NCBI GenBank assembly: GCA_009785335.1
Contig: WQWM01000007.1
Location: 1-64,000, forward strand
Direction: 5' to 3'
DNA from: Oscillospiraceae bacterium
GTDB taxonomy: Bacteria; Bacillota; Clostridia; Oscillospirales; Acutalibacteraceae
DNA length: 64,000 nt
Part shown: positions 24,050 to 31,103 of the stretch, piece after piece
Layout of the letters: every line of letters begins with the position of its first letter
Numbering within the stretch: position 1 is the stretch's first letter
Notes under the pieces: model-generated
Told to the model about the DNA's origin: nothing
The model's input: only the letters and a program-made list of their open reading frames with translations
Databases searched by the model: none
Made by a program: the position numbers and the translations under genes

Positions 24050-25433
24050 GCAAATTATGTTTGATCTAAAGAAAAAGTTAGGTACTGTCGTGAGTGGGCT
24101 TACTCAAATAGCGGGCGGCCTAGGATTGAATGTGGATGCCGAAACGATAAAGATGGATATAAATCAGTTTTGCTGCTATCTGATGTGTTTTGAACAATCA
24201 GAAATGCCCCTAAAAACAGGCTTCTATAATTTCATGTTTGACGAAAACCTAACGCAAGACGCTCTTTTGGGAAGAATTAATAGTAATACAGATTTGCTGG
24301 TGAAACGATATGAGGGGATGGAAAACCCGTTTATATCAATGACGATTGCAATCGCCTCAGATCAAATCAAGCGCGGCATATTAAGCGAACTAACTTTTGA
24401 ATTTATTAGCCAAGTCGGAACAACGCTATTAGCCTGCGGAGATTTTAACAAAAGTGCATTTTTAAAATATTCGGAAATCACTTCAAGAGTAAGAAAATAC
24501 GCCGAGCAACAGCTTGGAACATTCAGCCTACCCTTGTGCTCTACCCAGTCGATGACCCCACCCAAAACGGAAACAGAGCCACAAGAAAAACCACCCACAA
24601 CTGATGAACGTCCAAAAGTTTCGCTGGAGGATACACTTGCGAAGCTGGAGGGATTGGTAGGCTTGAATTCCGTGAAGAAAGACGTTAATGGCCTAATTAA
24701 CTTGCTGAAAATACGAGAAATGCGAAAATCACGCGGATTAAGCAATGATGACATGTCACTTCACCTTGTATTTTCTGGCAACCCTGGCACAGGTAAAACA
24801 ACTGTTGCACGAATATTGGCTGGAATTTATTGCGAACTTGGCGTGTTATCCCAAGGGCAATTGATTGAGGTTGACCGTGTTGGCTTGGTTGGCGGCTATG
24901 TCGGGTAAACCGCAATCAAAGTTAAAGAAGTGGTTGACAAAGCACTTGGTGGGATATTATTCATTGATGAAGCTTATTCTCTTTCCTCGCGCGGTGATAC
25001 GGATTATGGCATTGAAGCGATTGATACACTGCTGAAAGCCATAGAGGATCACCGGGGCGATTTCATCGTGATTGTTGCGGGCTATCCTGACAAAATGGTT
25101 GATTTCCTCAAATCCAACCCCGGCTTGCAATCCCGCTTTAATAAATTCATTCATTTCGAGGACTACGCGCCCGAAGAATTATTTGCGATTTTCAAAGTGC
25201 TATGCAAAAAGAGCGGGATTGTCCTGCAAGATACTGCGGCGGAATATATCAATCAATTTTTCGAAAACAGATATATCACGCGCGGCGATAGCTATGCGAA
25301 TGGGCGGGATGTGCGCAACTTCTTTGAAAAAGCAATGGGGAATCAAGCAAACCGTTTGGCCATGCAAGAGGATATAACAGACGAAGCACTTTCATTGCTG
25401 AAGATTGAGGATGTGCAAAAAATTGCGCTTTAA
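24039..25433 (+). pseudogene. CbxX/CfxQ (SpoVK-like) AAA+ ATPase with one in-frame stop
   Basis: The frame codes an N-terminal region of about 190 residues, then an AAA+ domain: Walker A FSGNPGTGKTTVARILAG near residue 250, GLVGGYVG near 282, Walker B GGILFIDEAYSL near 310, sensor region FIVIVAGYPDKM. A TAA at 24906-24908 interrupts it after GGYVG. Homologues read GYVGQTA here, so one C-to-T change (CAA to TAA) explains it; the frame then continues unbroken to 25433 (464 residues in all). It could be a true nonsense mutation, a sequencing error or, less likely, recoding. SpoVK, a sporulation protein, belongs to this family. Confidence 0.85.
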
Positions 25434-25468
25434 ATCTTTTAGTACATAACTAGAGAGGAAATAATAAT

Positions 25469-25795
25469 ATGCCTTGTCCAAAATGCAATCAAAACTTGCC
25501 CGCTGATTCCGCTTTCTGCAATCACTGCGGCACAAGCCTAAAACCAACGCCTCCACAACAAACAGAGAAAACAGAAAAGAACATCGCCTTTTTATTGATG
25601 GGTTGTGTATGGGCACTGCTTGCTACTGTAGGTTTCTTTTTTACCATTACCGATACCGTAAGTATCGCCAATATGCCCGGATCCAATTTGTCTTTTTTTG
25701 AGTTGCTAGCACGCAGTTTTTTCCTTGGTGCAATTATTTGCCTATTACCTGGCACAGGCGCATTTTGGCTTATTAGAAAATATCTACGGAAATAA
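25469..25795 (+). CDS. Zinc-ribbon membrane protein, 108 aa
   Basis: An N-terminal zinc ribbon (CPKCNQNLPADSAFCNHCG, two CXXC knuckles at residues 3-6 and 17-20) is followed by a short linker and two membrane helices (about 40-60 and 78-100). This layout is common in Firmicutes and uncharacterised. GAGAGGAAATAATA precedes ATG 25469, 35 nt after the ATPase stop. Function unknown. Confidence 0.75.
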   Translation: MPCPKCNQNLPADSAFCNHCGTSLKPTPPQQTEKTEKNIAFLLMGCVWALLATVGFFFTITDTVSIANMPGSNLSFFELLARSFFLGAIICLLPGTGAFWLIRKYLRK

Positions 25796-25913
25796 ACTCT
25801 TTCCCTAGGGTGTACTCTAATGCAACAAAATAAACAGGGGTCTATTGCATGTCAATAGACTCCCTTTTCGACTTTTGACATATTGCAACGCAAAACACAA
25901 CCCTATTGCAACA

Positions 25914-26108
25914 CTATTCCTCTTGCTCTGCATTTTCCCGCTCCATAGCTTCCGCAATGGCACGGTTGATAAAACCGTTCAAGCTCTCGCCCCGCGCAGT
26001 GGCAAAGGCCGCAATGACTTCCTTTTGCCCCTTCGTCACCACAACGTGCACCCGGTCATAGGCTTTTTCGTTATATCTGTTCTTGGCCGCACTCGATGTC
26101 TTTCCCAT
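25914..26108 (-). CDS. Ribbon-helix-helix (Arc/CopG-type) regulator, 64 aa
   Basis: Reads ...YDRVHVVVTKGQKEVIAAFA...GESLNGFINRAIAEAM, the beta-strand plus two helices of an Arc-like DNA-binding protein. Such proteins act as dimers or tetramers and usually repress their own promoter. The ATG at 26108 follows GAGGTGAAATT. It is divergent from the small protein/recombinase pair, and a perfect palindrome lies between the two promoters, the likely operator. Confidence 0.82.
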   Translation of the reverse strand: MGKTSSAAKNRYNEKAYDRVHVVVTKGQKEVIAAFATARGESLNGFINRAIAEAMERENAEQEE

Positions 26109-26115
26109 AATTTCA

Positions 26116-26160
26116 CCTCTACTATAGTATAGCACAAACGCGATACTTACACAAGTATCG
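26116..26160. promoter_or_regulatory. Divergent control region with palindromic operator
   Basis: CGATACTT-ACAC-AAGTATCG (26141-26160) is a perfect 8-bp inverted repeat. On the minus strand it overlaps the -35 region (TTGTGT) of a promoter whose -10 is TATACT, 17 nt away. On the plus strand it abuts TATAAT (26161-26166) of the rightward promoter. A bound repressor could block both. Confidence 0.7.
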
Positions 26161-26196
26161 TATAATAGTAGTAGAGAACGGAAAGAGAGAAACGCC

Positions 26197-26382
26197 ATGA
26201 ACATAACAAAAATGGGCTTACTGCTCGACTTGCACGATTATTACACATTCCGGCTCACGCAGCACGCCGCCGATTTTCTGCTCACGGCGAGCAAGCGCGG
26301 GCACGAGCTGCACTTTGATGAAAACAAGCAAAAACTTGCCATCATCAACGAAATCATTGCGGAAGCGGAGGGCACGGCATGA
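26197..26382 (+). CDS. Small protein upstream of the resolvase, 61 aa
   Basis: Begins MNITKMGLLLDLHDYYTF and ends IINEIIAEAEGTA. No family recognised; helical and charged. GGAAAGAGAG lies upstream of ATG 26197. The stop overlaps the resolvase start by 4 nt (ATGA), so the pair is coupled. A small basic-acidic protein next to a recombinase could be an accessory or directionality factor, but nothing in the sequence proves it. Confidence 0.6.
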   Translation: MNITKMGLLLDLHDYYTFRLTQHAADFLLTASKRGHELHFDENKQKLAIINEIIAEAEGTA

Positions 26383-26936
26383 AAATTGGCTATGTGAGAA
26401 TTAGCAGCGCGGGGCAGAACACAGCCCGTCAGGAAGTGCTCATGCAGGAATTGGGCGTTGAGCGTGTGTTTGTCGACATCGCCAGCGGCAAGAACGCTGA
26501 CCGACCACAGCTGCAAGAATTGCTTGAGTTCGTGCGCGAGGGCGATGCGGTGATCGTGAGCGACATTTCGCGCTTTGCACGCAACACGCGCGACCTGCTG
26601 GACTTGGTGGAACGGCTCACGGCAAAAGGCGTTGATTTTGTTTCCAAGAAAGAGTGCATCGACACCACCACGCCGACAGGCAAATTTATGTTGACAGTGT
26701 TCGGCGCGGTTGCGACATTGGAGCGCGAGAGCATTCTTTCTCGCCAAGCTGAGGGCATTGCCGTGGCCAAAGCGCAAGGCAAATACACGGGGCGCAAGAA
26801 AATCGAAAGCGCGGACTTTGGTGCGGTATACGCGCAGTGGGCGGCCAAGCACATCACCGCAACAAAGGCCATGGAACTGCTGAGCATGAAGCCCAACACG
26901 TTCTATCGGCGTGTGAGAGAGTTTCAAACTACATAA
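26379..26936 (+). CDS. Small serine recombinase (resolvase/invertase, Pin-like)
   Basis: 185 residues. The catalytic serine lies in IGYVRISSAGQ (about residues 3-13); the arginines lie in SDISRFARNTRDLL (about 64-77) and ERESILSRQAEGI (about 120-132). The C-terminal helix-turn-helix is ITATKAMELLSMKPNTFYRR. Enzymes of this class resolve cointegrates or invert DNA. It is probably independent of sigK excision, which needs a large serine recombinase, but a role cannot be excluded. Coupled to the 61-residue gene upstream. Confidence 0.9.
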   Translation: MKIGYVRISSAGQNTARQEVLMQELGVERVFVDIASGKNADRPQLQELLEFVREGDAVIVSDISRFARNTRDLLDLVERLTAKGVDFVSKKECIDTTTPTGKFMLTVFGAVATLERESILSRQAEGIAVAKAQGKYTGRKKIESADFGAVYAQWAAKHITATKAMELLSMKPNTFYRRVREFQTT

Positions 26937-26940
26937 CGGC

Positions 26941-26972
26941 AAGAGGGGTCAGAACATGACCTCTCTTTTTTC
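26941..26972 (+). terminator. Rho-independent terminator after the resolvase
   Basis: GAGGGGTCA and TGACCTCTC pair (9 bp, one G-T) around GAACA, followed by six T. Confidence 0.85.
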
Positions 26973-27097
26973 ATGCGTGAAAAGCCCCCAATTTACATTT
27001 TTAGAGCAAGCGAATTTCAGCAGCGGGAGCGCATATGGTCAGTTTCCATGCCCGGTAAAATTAAAAAAATTTTTAAAATCTGCACTCAAAATCAACA

Positions 27098-27125
27098 GAC
27101 TCGTAAAATGACCATTTTACGAGTC
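27098..27125. repeat. Perfect 12-bp palindrome, copy 1
   Basis: GACTCGTAAAAT-GACC-ATTTTACGAGTC. The arms recur at 27248-27275. The 377-nt gap 26937-27313 holds no gene that I can support. Confidence 0.85.
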
Positions 27126-27247
27126 ATCTCAGGTTCGCATAAATACAACTGTCAGGGCTTAGAAATGGCTATATATAAGGGTTTCAGAGCGTTTTTTCGG
27201 TTTATCCTCTTTTGAGCCTATTTTGGGCGTTTTTTGGCTCATTTTTG

Positions 27248-27275
27248 GACTCGTAAAATGGCTGTTTTACGAGTC
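27248..27275. repeat. 11-bp palindrome, copy 2
   Basis: GACTCGTAAAA-TGGCTG-TTTTACGAGTC, same arms as copy 1 with a different loop. Paired identical palindromes 150 bp apart could be protein-binding sites, for example for one of the element's recombinases or its regulator, or a transcription end for the leftward block. Confidence 0.85.
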
Positions 27276-27313
27276 TGTCAAAAAAACATACGAAACGACC
27301 GCTTAAAAGGGTT

Positions 27314-28105
27314 TCACCCGCGCACAATCCATCGTTCCGCATCCAATTCATCTTCACGGAATTCTATGTCCGTCACCACACTGCGAATTGAGCTTTTTAC
27401 GTAAATCTGCTTGCCCGCACCACGCAACAACGCAAGTGCCTGTTGCAAATATCCCGCCCAATCATGATTTTTATCTAAGCCCTTATAATTGTTGAGCTTG
27501 CCAATTTTGTAGTGGTCAACGCTGTTGTCTGCGATGGTGCGCTCAATCAGCCGCAACGATTCGGCGGGTTCAAGCGAAGGTTCAAAGCTGGCGAAGGTGC
27601 GAATGCCCGCCTCGTGCAGCGTTTTCAGCACGGCAAGGCGTTCTTCGGGCAGAGCAGCAGCGGGCTCCCATTCACGCGATTTTGCTTCATCAAGAAAAGT
27701 CAGCGTTGTGCCCACAGCAATGCGCGAACCGAACTCGCGGAACACATCTAGGTCACGCAGCATTTTTTCGCCGCCCTTAGAAAGCACAGCAACGGGAGCT
27801 TTATAATAATCCAGCAGCTGCAAAGCCGCGCGGGTCGTTACATTATTGTCGGTTGTTTCACTATACACATCTCCGATGAACGACAGCAGAATTTGCTTGT
27901 CATACCGCTTCTTTTGCAGGTCTTGGTCGAGCAATTGCAGCACATTTCGGCGGGGCGCGGGCACACCAAAATAATCATCTGCCCTGCGTTGAAGTGTGTG
28001 CGGGGCATAGCAGTATTGACAGCGATGCGAGCAGCCAATGTATAAATTGGCGGCGTATGGGCTGTATTCGCGTGCGGCACCGCTGGGGGTGTAGATGATG
28101 GACAT
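27314..28105 (-). CDS. SPL-family radical SAM protein
   Basis: 263 residues. The iron-sulfur motif is IGCSHRCQYCYAP (CX3CX2C, about residues 23-35). Later segments VYSETTDNNVTTRAALQLL and FASFEPSLEPAESL fit the spore photoproduct lyase-related radical SAM family. The substrate is unknown; 'SPL' describes the family, not proven repair of spore photoproduct. CGGAG precedes ATG 28105. Last gene of the leftward block in the element. Confidence 0.85.
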   Translation of the reverse strand: MSIIYTPSGAAREYSPYAANLYIGCSHRCQYCYAPHTLQRRADDYFGVPAPRRNVLQLLDQDLQKKRYDKQILLSFIGDVYSETTDNNVTTRAALQLLDYYKAPVAVLSKGGEKMLRDLDVFREFGSRIAVGTTLTFLDEAKSREWEPAAALPEERLAVLKTLHEAGIRTFASFEPSLEPAESLRLIERTIADNSVDHYKIGKLNNYKGLDKNHDWAGYLQQALALLRGAGKQIYVKSSIRSVVTDIEFREDELDAERWIVRG

Positions 28106-28119
28106 GGCTTAACTCCGAA

Positions 28120-28665
28120 CTAAGGAATAACAAAATAACCGTAATGCTTAGTGAATCCTGCTAGGTTTTCATAGTAGTAAATTTCTTTGACACCAAGATT
28201 TCCGAGCATATCGTAGAAATAAGTCGCACCATTTAAGTTAAACATTGAAGGCGCGATATTGTACATGTCGCGGATACCAAGCTCATCAAGGCAAGCATTA
28301 GGCAGCCGTGTGAATATGCTGGTGATTACCGTGTACAGCACTGTCGTTCCGCTTTTCACTTTTGGGTGTTCAATGATTTTCCTGCAAATTTCAAAGGGGA
28401 TTGTATAGCTGTCACAATCAATCACATTAAAGTCAGACAAGTCAAGCGAATCCACCACTTGCCTTGCATCAGCGTTCAAGTTTTTGCCTTTGTCGGGCAG
28501 CAGTTCAACGCCATAATAACGCGCTTTATCAAAATTATGCCACAATACATTATTTCCTGCAAATAAATCCAGCACGCGCAATTCGTTTAGATGCTCCGTG
28601 GCTTTTCGGCGCAAAAACACTTTGTTTGCGATTGACTTGTTGTCAATTTTAGTTACACGTGGCAC
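28120..28665 (-). CDS. SAM-dependent methyltransferase-like protein
   Basis: About 181 residues from a GTG at 28665, chosen because GGTGGAAG precedes it; a longer frame reads deep into the ParB-like gene. ELRVLDLFAGNNVLWHNF is a motif I-like glycine loop near residue 30, and FNVIDCDSYTIPFEI follows. Members of such families next to ParB-like proteins occur in phages. The catalytic tetrad of DNA methylases (DPPY/NPPY) is not seen, so the activity is uncertain. It overlaps the ParB-like gene by 17 nt. Confidence 0.65.
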   Translation of the reverse strand: MPRVTKIDNKSIANKVFLRRKATEHLNELRVLDLFAGNNVLWHNFDKARYYGVELLPDKGKNLNADARQVVDSLDLSDFNVIDCDSYTIPFEICRKIIEHPKVKSGTTVLYTVITSIFTRLPNACLDELGIRDMYNIAPSMFNLNGATYFYDMLGNLGVKEIYYYENLAGFTKHYGYFVIP

Positions 28666-29188
28666 GCACTTCCACCCCCTCCATGTTTCGCATTGCGGCA
28701 ATCATGTCAATAATGCGGTCATTCATGTTTACATCAAGGCTGATGAGGTAATGCGCTTTTGTAACAGGAGTAAGTGCCTTTCGCTGCAAATTTTCGAGCG
28801 TGGTCATGTATTTGGCTGTATTCAATCCATAATCGCCAAAGTCGTAATCCTTCAACGCTTCCAACTCGGAAAACAAAACAGCATCGTCAAACCCAGTTTC
28901 AAGGCAAAGTGCGTTGTGTGCAATCACGTAGGCTCGCTGTTCTTCAGGCTCTAAATGGTCTAGCCGCAAGCAAGGCAATTCGGTCATACCCAACAATTTA
29001 GCGGCTTCAACTCTGCCATTGCCCTCTAAGATAGTGTTATTTTCTCCAGCGATTGCAAGCGGGTCATTAAAACCAAATTTGCGAATCGAACTTGCGATAT
29101 GTTTAATCTGCTTTTTGGTGTGTATTTTACTATTGCGCGAAAAGCTGGTGAGCTGCGTAATGGGAATATAATCAACTTGTAATTTCAT
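28649..29188 (-). CDS. ParB-like nuclease-domain protein
   Basis: 179 residues. YIPITQLTSFSRNSKIHTKK, FGFNDPLAI and ILEGNGRVEAAKLLGM (about 45-62) form the ParB N-terminal domain as found in phage-encoded ParB-like/modification proteins. There is no helix-turn-helix region for centromere binding, so plasmid partition is unlikely. It lies between the terminase-like gene and the methyltransferase in a leftward string, a common phage packaging-region order. Confidence 0.82.
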   Translation of the reverse strand: MKLQVDYIPITQLTSFSRNSKIHTKKQIKHIASSIRKFGFNDPLAIAGENNTILEGNGRVEAAKLLGMTELPCLRLDHLEPEEQRAYVIAHNALCLETGFDDAVLFSELEALKDYDFGDYGLNTAKYMTTLENLQRKALTPVTKAHYLISLDVNMNDRIIDMIAAMRNMEGVEVRATCN

Positions 29189-29199
29189 TGCAACACCCC

Positions 29200-29568
29200 C
29201 TAATATGCGATTCGCGCTTTTGGCGTGAGCTTGAAGTCGGTTAGGAGCTTTTCGAGCTGCTTGTTGCAGTCGGTTAAAATGGCGTAATGTTCATTTTCTT
29301 TCACCACTACCTTTGGCGTAGTGCCGTCCGCACAAAGCCCTGTCACAATGCGAATGTAACGTTCAGGTTTTTTGTTCCATTCTGTCCACGCGCGGTCACG
29401 CATGATTTTGATTTGGACATATTGCCGAATGAGTTCGGTGTCTGCCAAGGTTTTGCGGTAGCGTGTGCTCTGCACTAAAATGTCATAAATGTGTTGCCAC
29501 GCAGTACGTTCTTCTTGGGATAAGTCGTGTGGGGGTTCGATGAGTTTGTTGATGTCGTTGTTAGACAT
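29200..29568 (-). CDS. P27-like phage terminase small subunit
   Basis: 122 residues. IEPPHDLSQEERTAWQHIYD near the start and KQLEKLLTDFKLTPKARIAY at the end match the layout of P27-family small terminases, which recognise phage DNA for packaging. No large terminase, portal or capsid gene follows, so packaging cannot proceed from this element alone. ATG 29568 follows AAAGGTGAT; a GTG three codons upstream lies inside that site. First gene of the leftward block and best evidence for prophage origin. Confidence 0.75.
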   Translation of the reverse strand: MSNNDINKLIEPPHDLSQEERTAWQHIYDILVQSTRYRKTLADTELIRQYVQIKIMRDRAWTEWNKKPERYIRIVTGLCADGTTPKVVVKENEHYAILTDCNKQLEKLLTDFKLTPKARIAY

Positions 29569-29746
29569 TACTATCACCTTTCAAAAATGGGCTGGGAATT
29601 TCTTCCCGCCCTTTTAAGCATAGCATGAATTTTCAGTTTTGTCAAGAAGTTTGAAGTGCTCGTCCCAAAAACGAGAAATAAAAAAGTGAATGACCGCTCT
29701 TATTTTTTGTCGCGCTTCGCGGTGTCACTCGCTATTTACAATAGAC

Positions 29747-29758
29747 TCGCAGCTATGT
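29747..29758 (+). other. attR core of the sigK-intervening element
   Basis: TCGCAGCTATGT, the second copy of the core. TTTACAATA ends 3 nt before it on the element side. Confidence 0.88.
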
Positions 29759-29813
29759 TTCACGCATTGAGAAAAAAGCCCTAGCTGCCCTGCACAAGGG
29801 GTTGGTGGGTTAG
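29748..29813 (+). CDS. sigK: Sporulation sigma factor SigK, 3' part
   Basis: Codes RSYVSRIEKKALAALHKG then LVG and TAG: the end of the region 4.2 recognition helix and the C-terminus of SigK. It has no start codon of its own; it is expressed only after the element is excised. The match to the well-known SigK sequence ISRSYVSRIEKRAL is clear. The final residues are shorter than in B. subtilis SigK, and the DNA here (CACAAGGGGTTG) resembles the edge of a C repeat. The stop overlaps the convergent acyltransferase stop. Confidence 0.93.
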   Translation, partial: RSYVSRIEKKALAALHKGLVG

Positions 29814-30898
29814 GGACTCGTTCGCGCTTTTATTCCAAACAAAAAACGAACACCGGGTATGCGCTTGAAGAGTTCGTAACTCGCATAGGTGAGCAAAACA
29901 CTAAGCGTTAATATCACACCTATTTGTAGCACTACACTATCTATCCACATCAGGGTAAAATACGCAACCGCAACAATCCATGACTGGTGGAAGAGATAAA
30001 TCGGAAAGGCTGAAACCGACAGATAATCTGTGACTTTGTTGTTGAAATTCAAGTATCGGTTGCCAAGACCAAAGAGCGCAAGGACGGCAAGCCAGCCGTA
30101 GAGCATGAAACATAGCTGCATCGCGGTTTGCGGCATCTGCATCATGCCGTGCAGCTGCAGCAACCACGCGCCAACGCACAACACCATGCCGAAAGCCGCC
30201 GTTGTCAGCAATACAAATCGATGCCTAGCTAACTGTTGCACAAGGCTTTCGTGGGACAGCACGAGATAACCCAGCATGAAGTATGCAAAATACATTCCAA
30301 CGCTCATGCCGTCAAAATTGAGAATGGGCATCATCAGCCAAGGCAAAAGCCCCAACAACGGCAGCAGCCACAACGGTGTTCTTTCGAATGACGGCTTTCG
30401 CTTTGCCTTTTTTAACACGGCTGCCAACGGGAGCGCAACAAGTGAAATGACAAACAAAAACAAAATGAACCACAGATGCGCTGGCGTGAAGCCGCCACGA
30501 TAGCCAGTTAAGTCTGTGGGGGCGGTGAAAAATAGAATGTATTGGTAGAAATAGCCGCCTGTGAAGCCGTTGTGAAATCGCTCTGCAAAAAAGGTTTGCG
30601 CGGGCACAACCAAAAGCAACCCTGCCAAAAACGGAATCAACAGTTTGCGCACGCGTTCTATTGCATATTCTCTATATGTTCTTTTGTTTAGTGCGTAGGC
30701 AGAACTCACCCCCGCGATAACAAACAAAAGTGGCATAAACCACGGGGCAACTGCGACAATAAACCCTGTTGTTGCAACAATATCCTGCCCCTCTACGTAA
30801 AAGCCTTCCATGAACGAGTTGTAAATGCGAAACACATGAAACGGAAATAACAAAAGGATGCACAGCCAGCGCAGGTTGTCGATAAAATGCTTTCTCAT
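29810..30898 (-). CDS. Acyltransferase 3 family membrane protein
   Basis: 362 residues with about ten membrane helices. FIDNLRWLCILLLFPFHVFR near the start holds the family's conserved histidine after the first helix; FVIAGVSSAYALNKRTYREY and the late LSVSAFPIYLFHQSWIV also fit. Such proteins acylate cell-surface glycans or lipids; the substrate here is unknown. Its stop codon overlaps the sigK stop (convergent genes). Confidence 0.9.
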   Translation of the reverse strand: MRKHFIDNLRWLCILLLFPFHVFRIYNSFMEGFYVEGQDIVATTGFIVAVAPWFMPLLFVIAGVSSAYALNKRTYREYAIERVRKLLIPFLAGLLLVVPAQTFFAERFHNGFTGGYFYQYILFFTAPTDLTGYRGGFTPAHLWFILFLFVISLVALPLAAVLKKAKRKPSFERTPLWLLPLLGLLPWLMMPILNFDGMSVGMYFAYFMLGYLVLSHESLVQQLARHRFVLLTTAAFGMVLCVGAWLLQLHGMMQMPQTAMQLCFMLYGWLAVLALFGLGNRYLNFNNKVTDYLSVSAFPIYLFHQSWIVAVAYFTLMWIDSVVLQIGVILTLSVLLTYASYELFKRIPGVRFLFGIKARTSP

Positions 30899-30982
30899 CA
30901 GTCACTCCAGATTATCCATTTTGAACTATCGTCGAACCACCAGCGCTCCTGCTGAACTTTGTTTCGCGTTCGCACTGCTAAA

Positions 30983-31011
30983 AGTATACCACAGCACGCA
31001 CAAGCTGTCAA
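30983..31011 (-). promoter_or_regulatory. Promoter of the acyltransferase gene
   Basis: Minus strand: -35 TTGACA (31006-31011), 17-nt spacer, -10 TATACT (30983-30988). Confidence 0.8.
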
Positions 31012-31030
31012 TGCAGAATGAAATTACTAG

Positions 31031-31059
31031 TTGACTAGACATATAAGCTGTGGTATACT
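31031..31059 (+). promoter_or_regulatory. Promoter of the metallo-beta-lactamase-fold gene
   Basis: -35 TTGACT (31031-31036), 17-nt spacer, -10 TATACT (31054-31059). It lies back to back with the acyltransferase promoter. Confidence 0.8.
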
Positions 31060-31103
31060 GTGTTTAAGCAATTTTACAAAACTGAAAGAAAGTTGATTAA
31101 TCA

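Larger units (their letters stand above)
21752..29758. mobile_element. sigK-intervening (skin-type) element, 7,995-bp excised circle
   Basis: DNA between two direct 12-bp copies of TCGCAGCTATGT that splits sigK inside the region 4.2 helix-turn-helix. Recombination between the copies restores sigK exactly in frame. Contents, left to right: large serine recombinase (-), truncated cytosine methyltransferase, interrupted CbxX/SpoVK-like ATPase, zinc-ribbon membrane protein, ribbon-helix-helix regulator (-), small protein, second serine recombinase, two palindromes, then a leftward block of radical SAM protein, methyltransferase, ParB-like protein and P27-like small terminase. Skin elements of B. 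subtilis and C. difficile are known precedents; this one appears prophage-derived and much reduced. Confidence 0.92.

Noticed and set aside
24906-24908. Programmed readthrough of TAA in the CbxX/SpoVK-like gene
   Set aside because: No stimulatory structure is evident and a single C-to-T change explains the stop. Kept as nonsense or base error.
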